Of a stretch of 64,000 bases of DNA, positions 42,144 to 55,280 are shown one piece after another. A model generated the notes under the pieces. The model had not been told where the DNA came from, did no database searches, and was given only the letters and a program-made list of their open reading frames with translations. The DNA is taken from assembly GCA_947179485.1 (NCBI GenBank), contig OX359246.1:56895632-56959631 (forward strand), given 5' to 3'. Numbering within the stretch: position 1 is the stretch's first letter; the number at the start of each line of letters is the position of its first letter. The DNA is from Allacma fusca (lineage: Eukaryota; Arthropoda; Collembola; Symphypleona; Sminthuridae). The translations under genes were made by a program, and so were the position numbers.

Positions 42144-42149
42144 TTTAAT
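42144..42149 (-). promoter_or_regulatory. Candidate polyadenylation signal of SCAP
   Basis: ATTAAA on the minus strand about 85 nt past the SCAP stop codon. No AATAAA is closer. This is the commonest variant of the signal; assignment is by position only. Confidence 0.35.
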
Positions 42150-42232
42150 AAGGTTGTCAACGGTGAACTTTCTATTCACTGTGAGATTTCCGTGGGTTTA
42201 CCCAATAAAACTAATTAATTATGTCATGAGTT

Positions 42233-45200
42233 TTACTCGAATTTGTTGACTATGGAAGGGAACCGCACCAGTCTGAGCTGAGCACCGTAGTCACAAAGGA
42301 CTGCTCCACCGCAGTTGATGATCTGACGTACAAAAATTGTATTATCACGATGTCCGAGTCGAACTGACCGGACAGGATTGCCACTCTGGACATCCCAAAC
42401 AATTAGAGAACCCTACAAAAATCAATCAAGCAATGTTAGTTTTCAATGAGCTGTAAAACTGTTGTTGCACAGGCCGCTGAAACAAAAAAAACATGCCCAG
42501 GTTACTGCTGATTACTAACTATAACTCGTACCTGTTTGCTAGTAATGAGTAAATTATGAGTGAGCATCACAAGGCTAGAGGAATAAGCGTGGTCCTGTAA
42601 AGAATCCAAAACAATAGTGACAATCAATTCCTAAGTGGTGTTATACAGCTAGTTAAAAAAACACTTTAAAATTGAAATTCAAGTACCAATTGAATCGTGT
42701 TAAGTAAATGCCCTTGAAACCGTTCCCAAACACAGATTTTGTCATCCCCACCCACACTTATAATGTAACTAGCTGAGTATGTTAAGCCTGTGGTGGGACC
42801 GTCGTGCGCCTGAATTGAGTACATGCAAGCACCTGTTATCATTTGTAAACAAGAGCAAATTAATATGACTTTGCAACACAGATGCGGCAGTTTGATTCAA
42901 TGAAACGCTTTCAAAACATTTAAATTTCAAAATTTGTTCATATAAATACGAGCTAACCAGTTTGTAAATCCCAAACACACAGCATTCCATCCTGGCTCCC
43001 ACTCCCTGCAGCCATGGGGGAATACTTATCAATGAATAAACTTGTAATTGGTCCATAGTGACCATGGAGTGTGTACAAGTGAGACGTATCTTGAAGCCGA
43101 AAAACCTGCAGGGTAGATGCACAATCAGAATCATAATATTAAATGATTGAAGTTGTAATGGACACATAAAAATTAAAAGTAAGTATCAAAAATAGAATCA
43201 AATCTGATACTTTTAGAGTATGATCTTGACTCCCGCTGACAATCTGTCCTCCATCTGCATCTAAACAAGTTATAGGCTGCTGATGTGCTCGAAGAGTTGT
43301 CAACCAGTTGCAGCGAAATTCATTTCCACTCAGTAAACCTGAATTCGCATGATTGCTCTGAGCCATGTCTTCTGGGGCACTCCCTACAATAAAAAAATAT
43401 TTCCCATATAAATAATCCCTGCAAACTTGCAAACCATGCTGCGTCACAGTTTTAGCTTCGATCCACTCTAGTAGACTGCATAACACTTTCAGCATCACTA
43501 GCTCTCACTGATTTGTAAGACTCATCCATATGCATGACTTTAATTTTGTTGGAATGTTGTTGGTTTAATTTAAATGGATTTCAGCCTTAAAGCAATACCA
43601 AAAAATCTTGCTGCTCTGACAGAGCGCACACCTAATTTCTAAAGCTAACCAAACAGGAATCTTGACGCTGTCGTTTACAATTATAGTGCATAAAATATGT
43701 TATCACAAATAACAATTTGCTCACAGCGGTGGTACGGATTGGATTTTTGATTATGGTTTGATAGTCCATCGTTGGCTTCATCAACGGAATCCAGTTGGAT
43801 AAAATCCAACGAGCCATTAAGACGCGCAATGACGATTCGAGCTCCAATTATTTTTGTGCAAGTTATTCCAGATCTTATTCCTTGGTCAAATGTGGCCTAA
43901 AATTAAACAATCCGCAATCTGTAAGTTTTCGTTACGGTGGATCAAGTAGGTAATGTCAAACTAATTCTGAGTTAAATTAAAATAATGTAACTAAACTATC
44001 CACTGAAATGTAATCCACCTTCAAAGCTCCTGTGAAACTATCCCAAATTTCCAGTCTACCAGTTCCTGTGCCCAAAGCAATTATTCGATTGTCAATATCC
44101 AAACACCAAACAGGTTGTTTACTCATCTTAGCTTTACTACGGACATACTCATCCGTGTGTTTGGACCTCTGGGGTTCATCGTTTGAATCCGACTCTTCGT
44201 TGTCAGTCCCTTCAAAATATCTATAACCACAAGTTGTTCGTCATGATTGTTTATTATTGATACCAAAATATAAATAATTTAATTGTTATTTCATAAAAAA
44301 TTCAAATAATAACGTTTAAATAATTTTGAACACCCTGTTTTACTAACAAAACAATGTACTGTTTCACTTCACCTCTTTCGATCAACGCTAGCGATATTTT
44401 CGGCATTAGTGTTCCAAATTTTGAGGACACCATTGAGACAAACACTGGCAATTGTGTTACCATCAGAGCCAATGCACTCTACTTCTTGAATATGCCCAGT
44501 CATGACCAAAGGTACAGCCTCGAATATAACCTATAAAAATCATTGCGTAGATACGAAATAAATTAATAATGTTTTGTTATCGAATTCTGAAAAAAATATT
44601 TGATTTTGATAGAGCAAATGACTTTAATATTGTATTACGAATATTTCCTTAAAATATTCCCATTAGGTTTACACGCATAATAACTCACTTGAGTATAACT
44701 ATCTTCATCCTTATCATTTGAATTCCAACTAGATCTCCACTCTGCATAATTTCTTGAACAGACACAACGGTAAAACACAACCAGACCATAGCATATGAAA
44801 ACCAAGCTTGGGATCGCCAGAAGGAGCGTTAGCATGACCTCAATCGGTGACGATGGAATGTAGGGGTCTTCGAAAGGGTAAATACTTTTTTTGGTCACTG
44901 AATTTTGATTCTCGTCATCTAAATATAAAACACTGGGAATTTAAATTTACATTTAAATACTATCACATAACTTGTATAATTATTACAAGTTCAAATGCAT
45001 AACTCTCGATGTAATTAACATAAACCCCATACCAAAAAACTCAATGTTGCTCTTAGGCTTTTGTCGACCTTTTGAAATGAAGTCCCAGTCAAACTTATTG
45101 TTGACATTGAATAACGTCCGTGAATTAATGTACACAGTGATGGAAGGGAGGATTTGTAAGTATTTGTCAGTAACGGACACATTATAAATTGACACCAAAG

Positions 45201-48200
45201 TTTGCCAGCAATTAGATCTCTTGACAACATTGTTAGAGTGATCAAAAAACTCAAAATTATTCGGGTTGGATAAACTACTTCCAAAGGAAGTGATATTGTT
45301 TAGGATACTACCGCTACCACTACTGCTAACACCACTGCTAGAAACACTGATATTTCTTAGGAAGGTACTCCTGGGTAAGACGATGTCCACTTCCGATTCC
45401 ATCATAAGAAAGTTATGGCTAATTACTTCATACATGATTATACTGATCCAGCCGATCATAATTATCATGAAGGTTCGTTGGAAAAAGCGGGTTTTCGCCC
45501 AAAAGTACACCAAACGAAGCCGCTTAGGAATTTTAACCATGTACGGGGACACAGCTGGAGCAATTATTTCCCGAGAATTCAAAGTGGTGGCTGATAAATT
45601 TGGATGTACGGGAGTTCGCAACGGCTGGGTATACCGAGTGGTGGAACTCTGTTCGGATTTCCTTATATCTAATGAAAGGATGGTGCCGTAGAAAAATATC
45701 TGGAGGAAGAAATCCGAGAGAATCCCAACAATAGCCAAGATACAAAATTCTTGAATTCGAGGGAAGAAAGTAAAAAATCCTATGGTTAGAATCGTTACTT
45801 CGAAAAGCACATTTTTTGTTATGCTCAGTCCATCTTTGCTTAATGCCTAAAAAAGTAACACAATTCTCAATTACATTTCCAAATCAAACTCGAAAAATCG
45901 GTAAGGTAAATAACAATAAAATAGACAACTCTTAAAAAAAATTACTTGTGCGAATCGAATCTTCACATCTAAATTCACATTGGTTGACACCACAGAGCGT
46001 GTCATGACCAGAACGTTCTCCAGCCCCACAATTCCAATCAAATAAGGAAAAATTCGACTATTAATGTTGACATTCATAACGGAACTAAAATACGTGCAAA
46101 GCCCTATGGACACACAAAGGCTAGCGATGATAGTCAGGAGAGCACTACAAGACACTCCCACTTTTGAATGAATAATCTCAATTTTTTTAACAGAAAAATA
46201 AATGTACACAAAAAGTATGATGTAAGTAGAGGCCAAAGGGATAAACTCTATATAACTCTTGCTGGGTGGATAGTAAATGTAGGAAGTCTTGTTCGAAAGT
46301 TTGAAACTGAAGTTTTTTTCATTCAGCTTGGAAACCAGCGAAGTTGTAAAACTATAAAAATCAGGTTATCAATTAGAATAATTACTTTATCCAACCATCT
46401 TCAATGATGTACCTCAAGAGTTACTGCCATAAAAACCGTTACTAGATCAGAACTTACTCGTTGTCTTGATTATTTAACGCAATGGTAATTGCATATGTCA
46501 AAGTCCTACTTCCAGAATTTCTTGTAAAGGGATGCAACTTAAGCCCGGTTTCCCGAACATTCATTCCTAACAAAATTTCTGCCAGTCCACTCCTTCCCTG
46601 CTCATAACTTTGGTAGTTAAGGATAGTTCTGACGATGTTTTCATCGCTTTCAAACTTCACCTGACTCTCCTGCCAAAAATTCGCTGGAGAAACTATCAAG
46701 CACTTGTTCTCAGGTAGCATACTCTTCTCTTTCAGTAACTTGGATTTGATTTCCTTCACGAGGAAGCAGGACTTTGATAAACTTCCGCTACAAACCAAAA
46801 AATAAAACACAATTAGATACTCAAAATAAACTCCTTCCGTTAATAAGAAGCATAAATATTACACCGATTCATTTAAACACATTACTATGGACGACTCCAC
46901 CAAACATTCTTCTCCCTACCTTAAACAACTCAGCATTCTTATCTTATACCTCTTTGAAAATTAAACATAACCAGGGACAGCTGTTAATAATAATTTCTGC
47001 AGCAGCACAAGAGTAATAATAAACAATACAAATACAAAAACTATAGCCACTAAACGCAAGTAACTGACTAATAATAATTTTTAAGTAGAAGATACACTAA
47101 GATTCAATCACAAGTAAAATTTGTCCTATAAGAACACAAAAAAACGATGAAAATTAAATAACTAATTCAGTACGAAAGGAGTTAGAGCGAAATACTCTGA
47201 CAGGTTGTGAAAGTTGTTTTATGGCAGGCCGCACACCACCCCGAAAATCGGATTTTCAGTTTAAAGGGAATATCGGAGGAACTGTTTACTCCATTTTGGA
47301 ATAATTTGTCTCAAACCGAAACTAAAGGAAGCGGGTACAACTATCTTCAAACTTTTTACAGGCAAAATCACAATATTTCCCCCCCCCCCCAGTTAGCTAC
47401 ACATTTTGAGATTTTGACTTTAAAATTGAATTCAGCAGCAATTCCGAAAAACAGCTGTAAACACCTTTGCTAATTTCTAGCAGAATGATTACAAAATTGT
47501 GCCTGAAAATTCCGCGACACTCGCAAAACCCGATTTTCGGGGTGGTCAGTTGTGCGTTGTCTACCTTGCAACAACCTTCACAATCCATCAACGCACTTCT
47601 TTAGTCCCTATTTCCATACGCAAAATCACGTTTTTAAATTCCATCCCTTTAATGACATCATGCTAATGTAAATATCGAAAAGATGTCTAAAATCATGAAT
47701 ATATATATATATATAAATAAACCAGACTGAATGCATACGCGGTCTGAACAGCATCCAAAATCTGAAAAACAGGTCTGAAGGCTTGACGGAATTCATTATT
47801 GCTTTGATTGGCATTCCAATTGACAGAAGATTTGATGATGACTTGTTGAATGTATATAACCGGCCCGGATGTTTTTTGCTGTAACCATCGAGGCCATTCT
47901 TCCCTGTCCGAGTCCAAACTAATACCAGACTGAAAATTAGTTGTAAAGTCCTGCGGCTTAGCACCCGGCAGGGGCATATGTAATAAGGGATAGCTAAAAG
48001 AGAAAAATGAAACATCTAGTATTAGTACACAAAATCAAAATCACAGTAGTCCAAAAAACAATGCTAACCGTGAACTTGTGTACATCATCAAATTAGTTCA
48101 ATATAAATGTATAAATTGAATTCTTTAACAACAATCAATCCCATTCTATAAATACAAGAACTTAAAATTGTATTGTTAACAAATAGTTACAAATTAAGAT

Positions 48201-48341
48201 GTGTCATTACCAGCATAGTAGAACTACAGCCGAGCTAATTACTAGGATCAAGTACGGATAAGACGAGCATGAGAGCCCGATCTTATAATAGAATTGTTTC
48301 ACTCTCTCCGGAACCCTCCGGAAACTTTCCCTATTTCTCAT
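42233..48341 (-). CDS. SCAP: SREBP cleavage-activating protein (SCAP), 14 exons
   Basis: ER membrane escort that binds SREBP and carries it to the Golgi for cleavage when lipid is low. Coding exons, 5' to 3': 48211-48341, 47739-47993, 46458-46787, 45946-46351, 45033-45846, 44689-44918, 44373-44530, 44019-44220, 43725-43896, 43211-43383, 42958-43105, 42687-42832, 42532-42594, 42233-42412. All have GT/AG borders and phases join exactly: 3408 nt, 1135 aa, shorter than the roughly 1280 aa of mammals. N-terminus matches SCAP (SCSSYP, then CCYPLL); luminal loop 1 has NFWQ; the sterol-sensing domain spans about 277-440 (YIYFS, GLENVLV, SVVST, RIQEFC, GILSDFFLQ). A second membrane block about 660-690 is followed by a CSRNY motif. 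The C-terminal half is WD40 repeats, including GSQDHTLKVFRLQD and GGDDKICVW. The stretch after SLDIRK reads SEQSST where mammals have MELADL. No frameshift or stop seen. Splice sites were chosen by eye. Confidence 0.96.
47202..47587. mobile_element. Fold-back (MITE-like) insertion in SCAP intron 2
   Basis: Ends form an inverted repeat of roughly 55-60 bp: left 47,203-47,256 and right 47,525-47,586. Shared blocks are TTGTGAAAGTTGTT (left) against TTGTGAAGGTTGTT (right arm, inverted), and an identical CCACCCCGAAAATCGG. Total about 386 bp, with a poly-C run inside and no coding capacity. It sits wholly within intron 46788-47738. Target duplication not resolved. Confidence 0.65.
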
Positions 48342-49664
48342 TTCCGAGTCAATATCTCACCAAATAATTGCAAATGAATGTTCTTCCTTATCATAGTTTC
48401 AAGTCTTGGCAAATGGCTCGGGAAACATTTCAATCATATGCACATATTCCTTCACATTTTCACCATTTAAAAAAAAAACAATGGTCCATTATTGTTCATT
48501 GTTGACACTAGAATTTTTAAATGAACACATTGATGTTCGGATTGAAGCTGGGCTGTGCAGCATGAAATTCGTCATTGGGTATTAAGTTTTGAACGCTGAA
48601 ATCATTTACAAATTCCATATAATAATAATTATTACACATAAAAATATTGGGTTCAAAAAACTTGGAATACTCCTATTAGTGGAGTAACTGACGATAGACA
48701 CCCCGTACCGAGAAACAACTTTCGTTAAACTTGTAAATTACGATGACATCAACTTTAATACTTATCATGTAAATACACGTTCAATATTCTGGTGATAAAT
48801 TACACTACCAATAATAAAAGTTGAATAAAAATTCCAGTGACTACAATTTTTTCACAGAATTCATTTCCTTATTGTGGTTTCACCATATATATGTAATAAT
48901 TATTTGAATTCATTTCTTTTGTATAAACTTATTCAAGAGCACACTCACTCTCTCACTCACACGTTTTAATTAAACTACGGTTGTTCCAGTCCAGTGGAAT
49001 AATTGAATTAAACTTCCACTCACTATCGGATCAGTCCTCGTGGAAAAACTTCAAGCCATTGTGGAATTGTACGGAGAAATAATTCATAATTCTACCTATT
49101 AAATTCAAGTTTTCCTCTATAGCCTTGATATTATGACACGTTATAGTACACACACTTAAATTAAGTACTCCTTAACTACTTACACAGCTCCTGGTAATTA
49201 TTACGTTCAATCATTAATCAACTACTTGGAACGTTGGAACACGTTCAATTTATCTATATCTTCGTCTAGCTGCAGGTCCACATAAAAAGTTAGCTCCTAT
49301 ATATTTCACTACCAAAATATTATCCACCAACACCAACACACTGCTTAATCTTCCTACGTCTTGTCTTGATTTGTTATTTCCAGAAAGCATGCTTTCCAAT
49401 ACCGCCAAATATGAAGTGCACTGGGAGACTGCGGCAGTGTGTACTGCTCCTGGAGTGGTGTGGGAACTTAACTGGGGTAATGAGAGAATACCAGCCGTTA
49501 CGTACTTTGTACTTACTTATAGCGAAACAGGGAATTAGGGGTAAAGTGCCATTTATTAGCCTAGTGCTTGAGCACCTGCGCTGCAAAGAATAGTGGGATT
49601 TCCTGTCTGGTATTTTAAATACACCCAGGATCATGAACAGGCATGTGTAACATCGTGTAGGGTT
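48342..49664. other. Sequence upstream of SCAP
   Basis: About 1.3 kb that must hold the SCAP promoter and 5' UTR. It is A/T-rich and I see no clear TATA box, initiator or coding exon. Short frames here (for example 49,374-49,811) overlap the start of the fold-back element and do not resemble proteins. Confidence 0.5.
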
Positions 49665-50182
49665 CCCATAAGTAGTGCTGTAATATTGTACTCGTTTAGT
49701 TTGTACTTTTGTATTGTTTTTGTCTTTTGGTACAAAACTAAACAAACAATATCCATTTTCGAGATACAAAGCTAAAACAAAAACAAAACATGAATTGAAA
49801 AAACAATACAATCCGAATTGTATTGTTTCAAGGTTCTAGAAGACGCTATAAATTTACTAAAGTGGTTGTTGTAATAGATTTCTAGAGCACATAGGAATTG
49901 ATTTGTGTAATTGGAATAGTGAAAAAACACGTCAAAGCACAAAAACTGGGCATTAAATAATTATCGGTAGATTCGCCTACTATCGCCCATATAAAATATA
50001 TACTTACATTGAGTCTGTCATTCTAGTGTCATGTGACCATTAATGCGCCAATAAAGTCAATCATAGGTGAATTACTGTTAGTTACTCACCAAGTTTCATT
50101 ATAGTTTCATGCGCCCCTTAAAACCGTAATCTGTCATGAGACTATTGGTGACCCAATAAGGTCAATTTGAGGTCACATGACC

Positions 50183-50290
50183 TTACTGTGTCACTAATAG
50201 TCACATGATCTAAGATTGGCCTTACCGTGCCACTAATAGTCACATGACCTCAGAGTGATATTACTGTGTCACTAATAGTCACATGACTTT
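50183..50290. repeat. 39-bp tandem repeat, nearly 3 copies, inside the fold-back element
   Basis: Copies begin at 50,183, 50,222 and 50,261, each opening TTACYGTGYCACTAATAGTC and continuing ACATGA. The last third of the unit varies more. A diverged related sequence (GTCATGAGACTATTGGTG) lies just to the left near 50,130-50,150, partly inverted. Confidence 0.8.
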
Positions 50291-50356
50291 GACTGTCACC
50301 ATATTGATTATTAAAGGTTGTAACGGCTGAGGCCACTATATCGAGCAATAAAACCC

Positions 50357-50381
50357 TATTATTATTATTATTATTATTATT
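50357..50381. repeat. (TTA)n microsatellite inside the fold-back element
   Basis: About eight ATT/TTA units directly after the words AATAAAACCC, which resembles a tail left by an RNA-derived insert, but too little remains to say. Confidence 0.7.
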
Positions 50382-51002
50382 TTACTTTGAAAGACCTAGT
50401 CTAACAAACGAACTATGCGATTTGTAAATGTAGTCCACTCATAGGGGACATTTCTACATTGTACATCGATGAAATAGGTGGTAAAAGCCAACAGCTGAGC
50501 CAATTGAAAATATATAGAGAGCCCACTCGTCTACTCTATCAATTCTAATTTTAAGCAATGGTAGTGAATATTGTTTATGAAATTATGTTGTTCTGGAAAT
50601 TAAAATGTGGTTATTACAGGGATTATGCACAAATAGGTTGGTGCCACAGAATTGCACCCTTCAAAATTCGACCGTCAACAGATTCAATGCATCTTATATG
50701 GGAGATTAGTCAATGACTGGTTTTTTGATCTTTCACGTAATTTGTAAACAACTAAAGTTGCACAAATCAATTCCTATGTGCTCTTGAACTCAGATACAAC
50801 TATCACTTTAGCAAATTTCTAGCGTCTTCTAGAACCTTAGAACAATACAATTCAGATTGTACAAAAACAAAAACAATCTGATAGAAGTACAAAACAAAAC
50901 AAAACTCGGAGTGCAAAACAATAACTTAGTTGTACTACTTTTGTACTTTTCGCCAAAGTACAATACAATACTAAAAGGACAAATTACAGCACTACCCAGA
51001 AG

Positions 51003-54000
51003 TGACGTACCGTGATGGGGTCAAAAGTATCCCCTCAGGCTATTTCCAAAATACTGTGTTTAAGGCAAAACCGATGACGCAAATGTGTTCCACACCATGC
51101 CAGGAGCTTAAATAAATTATTTGAGCCCATTCGGGTAACAGGATACCAGGCTTAGATTGGCATGATTACATCATGATAACTGCCGTTTGTGTTGTCCAAT
51201 TAATTCCCGTTACACGGTGCTCGGATGTGATAGGTTTCTACTTTCAGAATTGTGGGCAAAACAAAGACACCGGAAAAGACAACCAACATGGGAGAAGAAT
51301 GTGATCAACCACAAAACTGACGACGCCCACCAAGCCAGGACCCCAGGAGCGGACAAGATCGATCAAACGAGAAACAAAACTGATTAAGCCGATCAATTCA
51401 GTAAAAACACTGACCACAACCCAATCGGACCTAAAATTTATTATATAGCAAATAAATCGGGCCTCAAGCCTGACCAGACCGACCAAACCATGCCCCAAAC
51501 CAGATGAACAATGAAGATAGACGGCAAATATTTGAGATGCTCAACATATTGAAGGGATTATGGAATCCGTGAGTGTATGCAATTCCAATTCTGGAGATAT
51601 TTGCCCTCCATAAACCAGCATAATGGCCGAACTTGTAAGATTCCGTCTACTCAAATAGAAATTCCCCCGGCCAGAACTCCCAGTCATTGCATTCACAGTG
51701 CGAATTAGCCGCAATATGCGTGAAGTACGAAACAAAAATGTGTAATACTTATAGCTACAAACTTCATTAAAACAATTGATATGAACAATTTCTTAATTCC
51801 CAGTAGCCCAATGCAATTAAACCTCATGTAATTAATATTCGAATAATATTATATATATATATTCGAATAAATTCGAATAGAATTCAATAAAATATTGTCT
51901 CAAAATTAAGATTCTCTACAGACTGGATTTTGTCTTCGCTATACAACTAAATTTATGTAGGAACGTATCGGAATTCAACAATTATGAGTGCAAAGAACCC
52001 AGGTACTCTGAGACATTCTTATAAAGGAATTACCGTTTAATCTACACATGTACCATAACCGCACATAACTTGTTTATTCACCTTCTGTGTCTTTAAGGGT
52101 TACACTAGCACTCAAAATACCTACATAATTATTAGAGAAGTGATGTACATGCTGTTTCCTCTGAAGATATCAGACCCACTCGATCTCACATAAGAAAATT
52201 ACTACCAAATAAATTGATTATCTAGATTGTAGTGATAATTCGAGATTTAAAATGAGTATCCTTGTCCTGCGTCATTTAGTGGAGGTACAAATGTAATGAC
52301 TTTAATATTCCAATCGATTTCAATGAGTAGTTTTTTAAAGTTTGTTATGTTATAGCTGGGATGAAAACTCGTTTTATATTTAATTTAAGGGCTGAACTTC
52401 AATGTGTTACGGATTTTTCCAATATCTAAGCATTGGATACAAATTCAGATGTATTTTGAATGCTAACTCGAATACCGTTATTTTTTCCGAGTCAGTATGA
52501 TTTAAATACTTGATAAAATGCATTAAAGAATATCTACTTGGATAAAAATTCGAATGAAATACCGATTCCAGTACTAATTCCGATTCGAATGACCAGACCT
52601 GACATTTGCTCCACATATTTGATGATTCTATGGTTCCCACGATAGATTTACATTTGCCTGCAACGCAATTAACAAATATGTTGAACTGATTGTGAGTGCA
52701 AAACTGGACAATCTTCTATGATATACGTACATCCTCCCTCGATTATCCGTTTTGTCATTGTTTTAATACTCATTACTTCGCGTACGAGCGCAAGTATCTT
52801 TGGTTTAGTTTGAACGAAATCAAACAAAAAGTGTGTTTTCACAAAATGAAATTTACTGTTATTTTTGGGTTTCGTAATTTCAGTATTTACTTTTATCTAC
52901 CGGCCTGAAGTACTGATATACGTCCAGTGGTCCAGTTGGGCTTTGCTACAAAACTGATTAAGCAAACGTATTTGATGTTAATGTTATGGATGTTTATGTT
53001 CTGGAAAATTCGTACCCTGGAAACCTGCATTCAGTTTATTCTTAGTTACAGCAAAACATCCCTGTTTTTGGTAGAGGGATAAGCACTTCGACAGTTTGGA
53101 GAAGTCCCAATAATGCACCAAATACATCAAAAATTCATCAGAAATTGTTGTTTAATGTTGTTGATTTAAGTTTTTATCAAGGAATTGGAACGTTTTTGAT
53201 TAAATACTGTAACTCTATTGTAGTCTTTATGATAAAAATTTTAAGACGCATTTAAAAACATACTATTTCAAGACTGATGAAGAGAAAGATGCCTCACAAC
53301 TTTAATGCAAGAGATGTATACTTCAAATTAAATTTGAGAATATTTTCAATAAGTATTTCGCATTTCCAAAACGATATTCTCGTTTTATATTTTCAGTTTT
53401 TTTGCTGGATGCAAAGTATTTTATTTTGTTTCTCGCCAAAGTTACCCCGGAAATGTGTATTTTATTTTGTATCTCAAAGTTACTCTTGGCGTTTATATTC
53501 TACATGAGTATTGTAATGTTAATGGAAATGTTTTTGTATATTAGTAATAAATTTCATGTATTTTCCACATCCTCGAAGCGAAATAAATTCAGCGATACAG
53601 ATTGATTACAAGGATGCTCAATGTATGCAGCCGTACTGAAGTGATTCAGCTTGCAGATTTGTTTTAGCGTTGTTAATGGTTACAGAATAACTGGAATGAA
53701 TATGACTAAAATGATTCAGCGATGCAGTTTAGCTTAAGCGGTGCAGATCTATAGTATTTTAATTCAAATTAGCAACGATAAATGATAAATCTTGCTGAAT
53801 AAAACTAAATTTAGAATTTTTCAGCACTGGTGAAAGTTCTCAAAAGAAGCACAGTACAAACCCACTCTCAAATGTAGATGGGGCCGTGGTAAATATTTCC
53901 ACCCGGTTTGGCCTGCTTCCGGTTTAGAGATGTGAAACTTTACACTGCTCGGTCGTGCCCCAGAGAATTACCTGTTGTTTTAACCTGCCCGACCAGCTAC

Positions 54001-54818
54001 TGATAAATCGGAGAAACGTATTGCCCGCACCCGCCTAGACGCCTATCCCAAATAAATAAAACCGGTTCTTTTACAGATGAATTACATAATTGTCATTTTT
54101 CTAAGTCAGAAATTCCATTCTCAGTAACTAAAAATGAATTCTAACTTTCATTTCTGTCAAACAGTGCCGCGCTCAATTGAAGTAAATTCCATGATAGTGA
54201 ATGTTTTCTCGGACAGTCTGGAATAGGCTGTCCATATTTTTTGAACCCCAAATCAGGACTTTTACTTAAAATAATTCATATACATATAAAATGAAAATTG
54301 TATGTATCTAACAGATGCAGATAGTTTACAAGAATACCGGAGATCGTATTTTTGGTCTAAAGCTTGACAGCGTTGTGGAGTCTTTGAACTACGAACCAGC
54401 GTCGAATTTACTTGCCATTAAAGGGGTGACTTCTTCTATTCCTTTGGCAGCTCCTTTCTGAAAACCAAGATATTGTTATTCAGATGACTTCCAGAACCTA
54501 TTTGATGTAAAGTAAATTACAACAGGGAAAAGTAACACTACTTTTGAAGTTCTTTTTAACTGCACAACTAATTATGCATTGTAAAAGAAACACAGGTGTA
54601 CTAACGTAAATTTTAAATCAACGTTTTTCTTACTTCCGAAAATTTGGAAATTTTGACTTTTGGGTTGTAGGATTGTGCAGCTCAAAAGTCTCAATATCGG
54701 TCACATTTTCACAAATTGTATTATCCTAAAGATACCATACAAATGAAACAACTATCCTCATCTCATAATTATATTTTTTGTCCTCAATTGTTACCCATAT
54801 GTTGGCAGACATACATAC
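51003..54818. other. Intergenic sequence between two transposable elements
   Basis: A/T-rich sequence without a gene I can support. Open frames at 53,277-53,605 and 51,244-51,498 are low-complexity and unlike known proteins. A short palindrome with ATTCGAAT arms around a TA run lies at 51,836-51,870. Confidence 0.55.
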
Positions 54819-55123
54819 TGTAATAGTTGAAAGTAGCTTAGCTCAGACTAGTTAGGCACACTAGTATAAGATAGTACAATAGGTGATAGAATAGAGATCG
54901 GGTCCAACGCGTCTAATCTGGTCCAAGGTCAGAATTAGATTGACCAAATTTATTTGATCATCCATTGTAAAGTTATAGTAGCCATAAGTTAGCATAGCAG
55001 TAGGAAATGAGCGATATTAATATAAATTTAAAGTAATGATTCGATTCTAGAATATTGTGAATAATGACAAATAATGTTTGGTAATTCTAGTCATCCTTAG
55101 TCGTAACTATGTCGATTGTAACA
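54819..55123 (-). repeat. 3' LTR of the retrotransposon
   Basis: 305 bp, matches the other LTR over its whole length. By eye about 18 substitutions and one 3-nt indel separate the two copies, so roughly 94 percent identity. The insertion is therefore not recent. Confidence 0.9.
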
Positions 55124-55280
55124 CTTCCCTATCTTAAGGACTATACCATGGTGTTATTTGGTTGCAACTTTAGTAACTTCCTCATTTAACGTTCCCATAT
55201 TTTCTTTGAAGGGCATTCTCGTTTCTTTTGATTTATCATGGACAAATCGGTTGTGTCAATGAATGAATTTACTTCCACTT

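Larger units (their letters stand above)
49673..50994. mobile_element. hAT-like fold-back element, non-autonomous, 1322 bp
   Basis: Long terminal inverted repeats, left 49,673-49,907 and right 50,761-50,994, start TAGTGCTGTAAT at both ends and share long blocks such as GGTTCTAGAAGACGCTA and CACATAGGAATTGATTTGTG. The flanks are CCCATAAG (49,665-49,672) and CCCAGAAG (50,995-51,002): an 8-bp target duplication with one mismatch, the size made by hAT transposases. No transposase frame inside. The interior carries a 39-bp tandem repeat and a (TTA)n tract. Class is inferred from duplication length and the TAG...CTA ends only. Confidence 0.75.

Noticed and set aside
53277..53605. Two overlapping plus-strand frames with hydrophobic stretches
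   Set aside because: Phe/Ile/Tyr-rich composition expected from A/T-rich DNA. No domain, splice signals or neighbours to support them.
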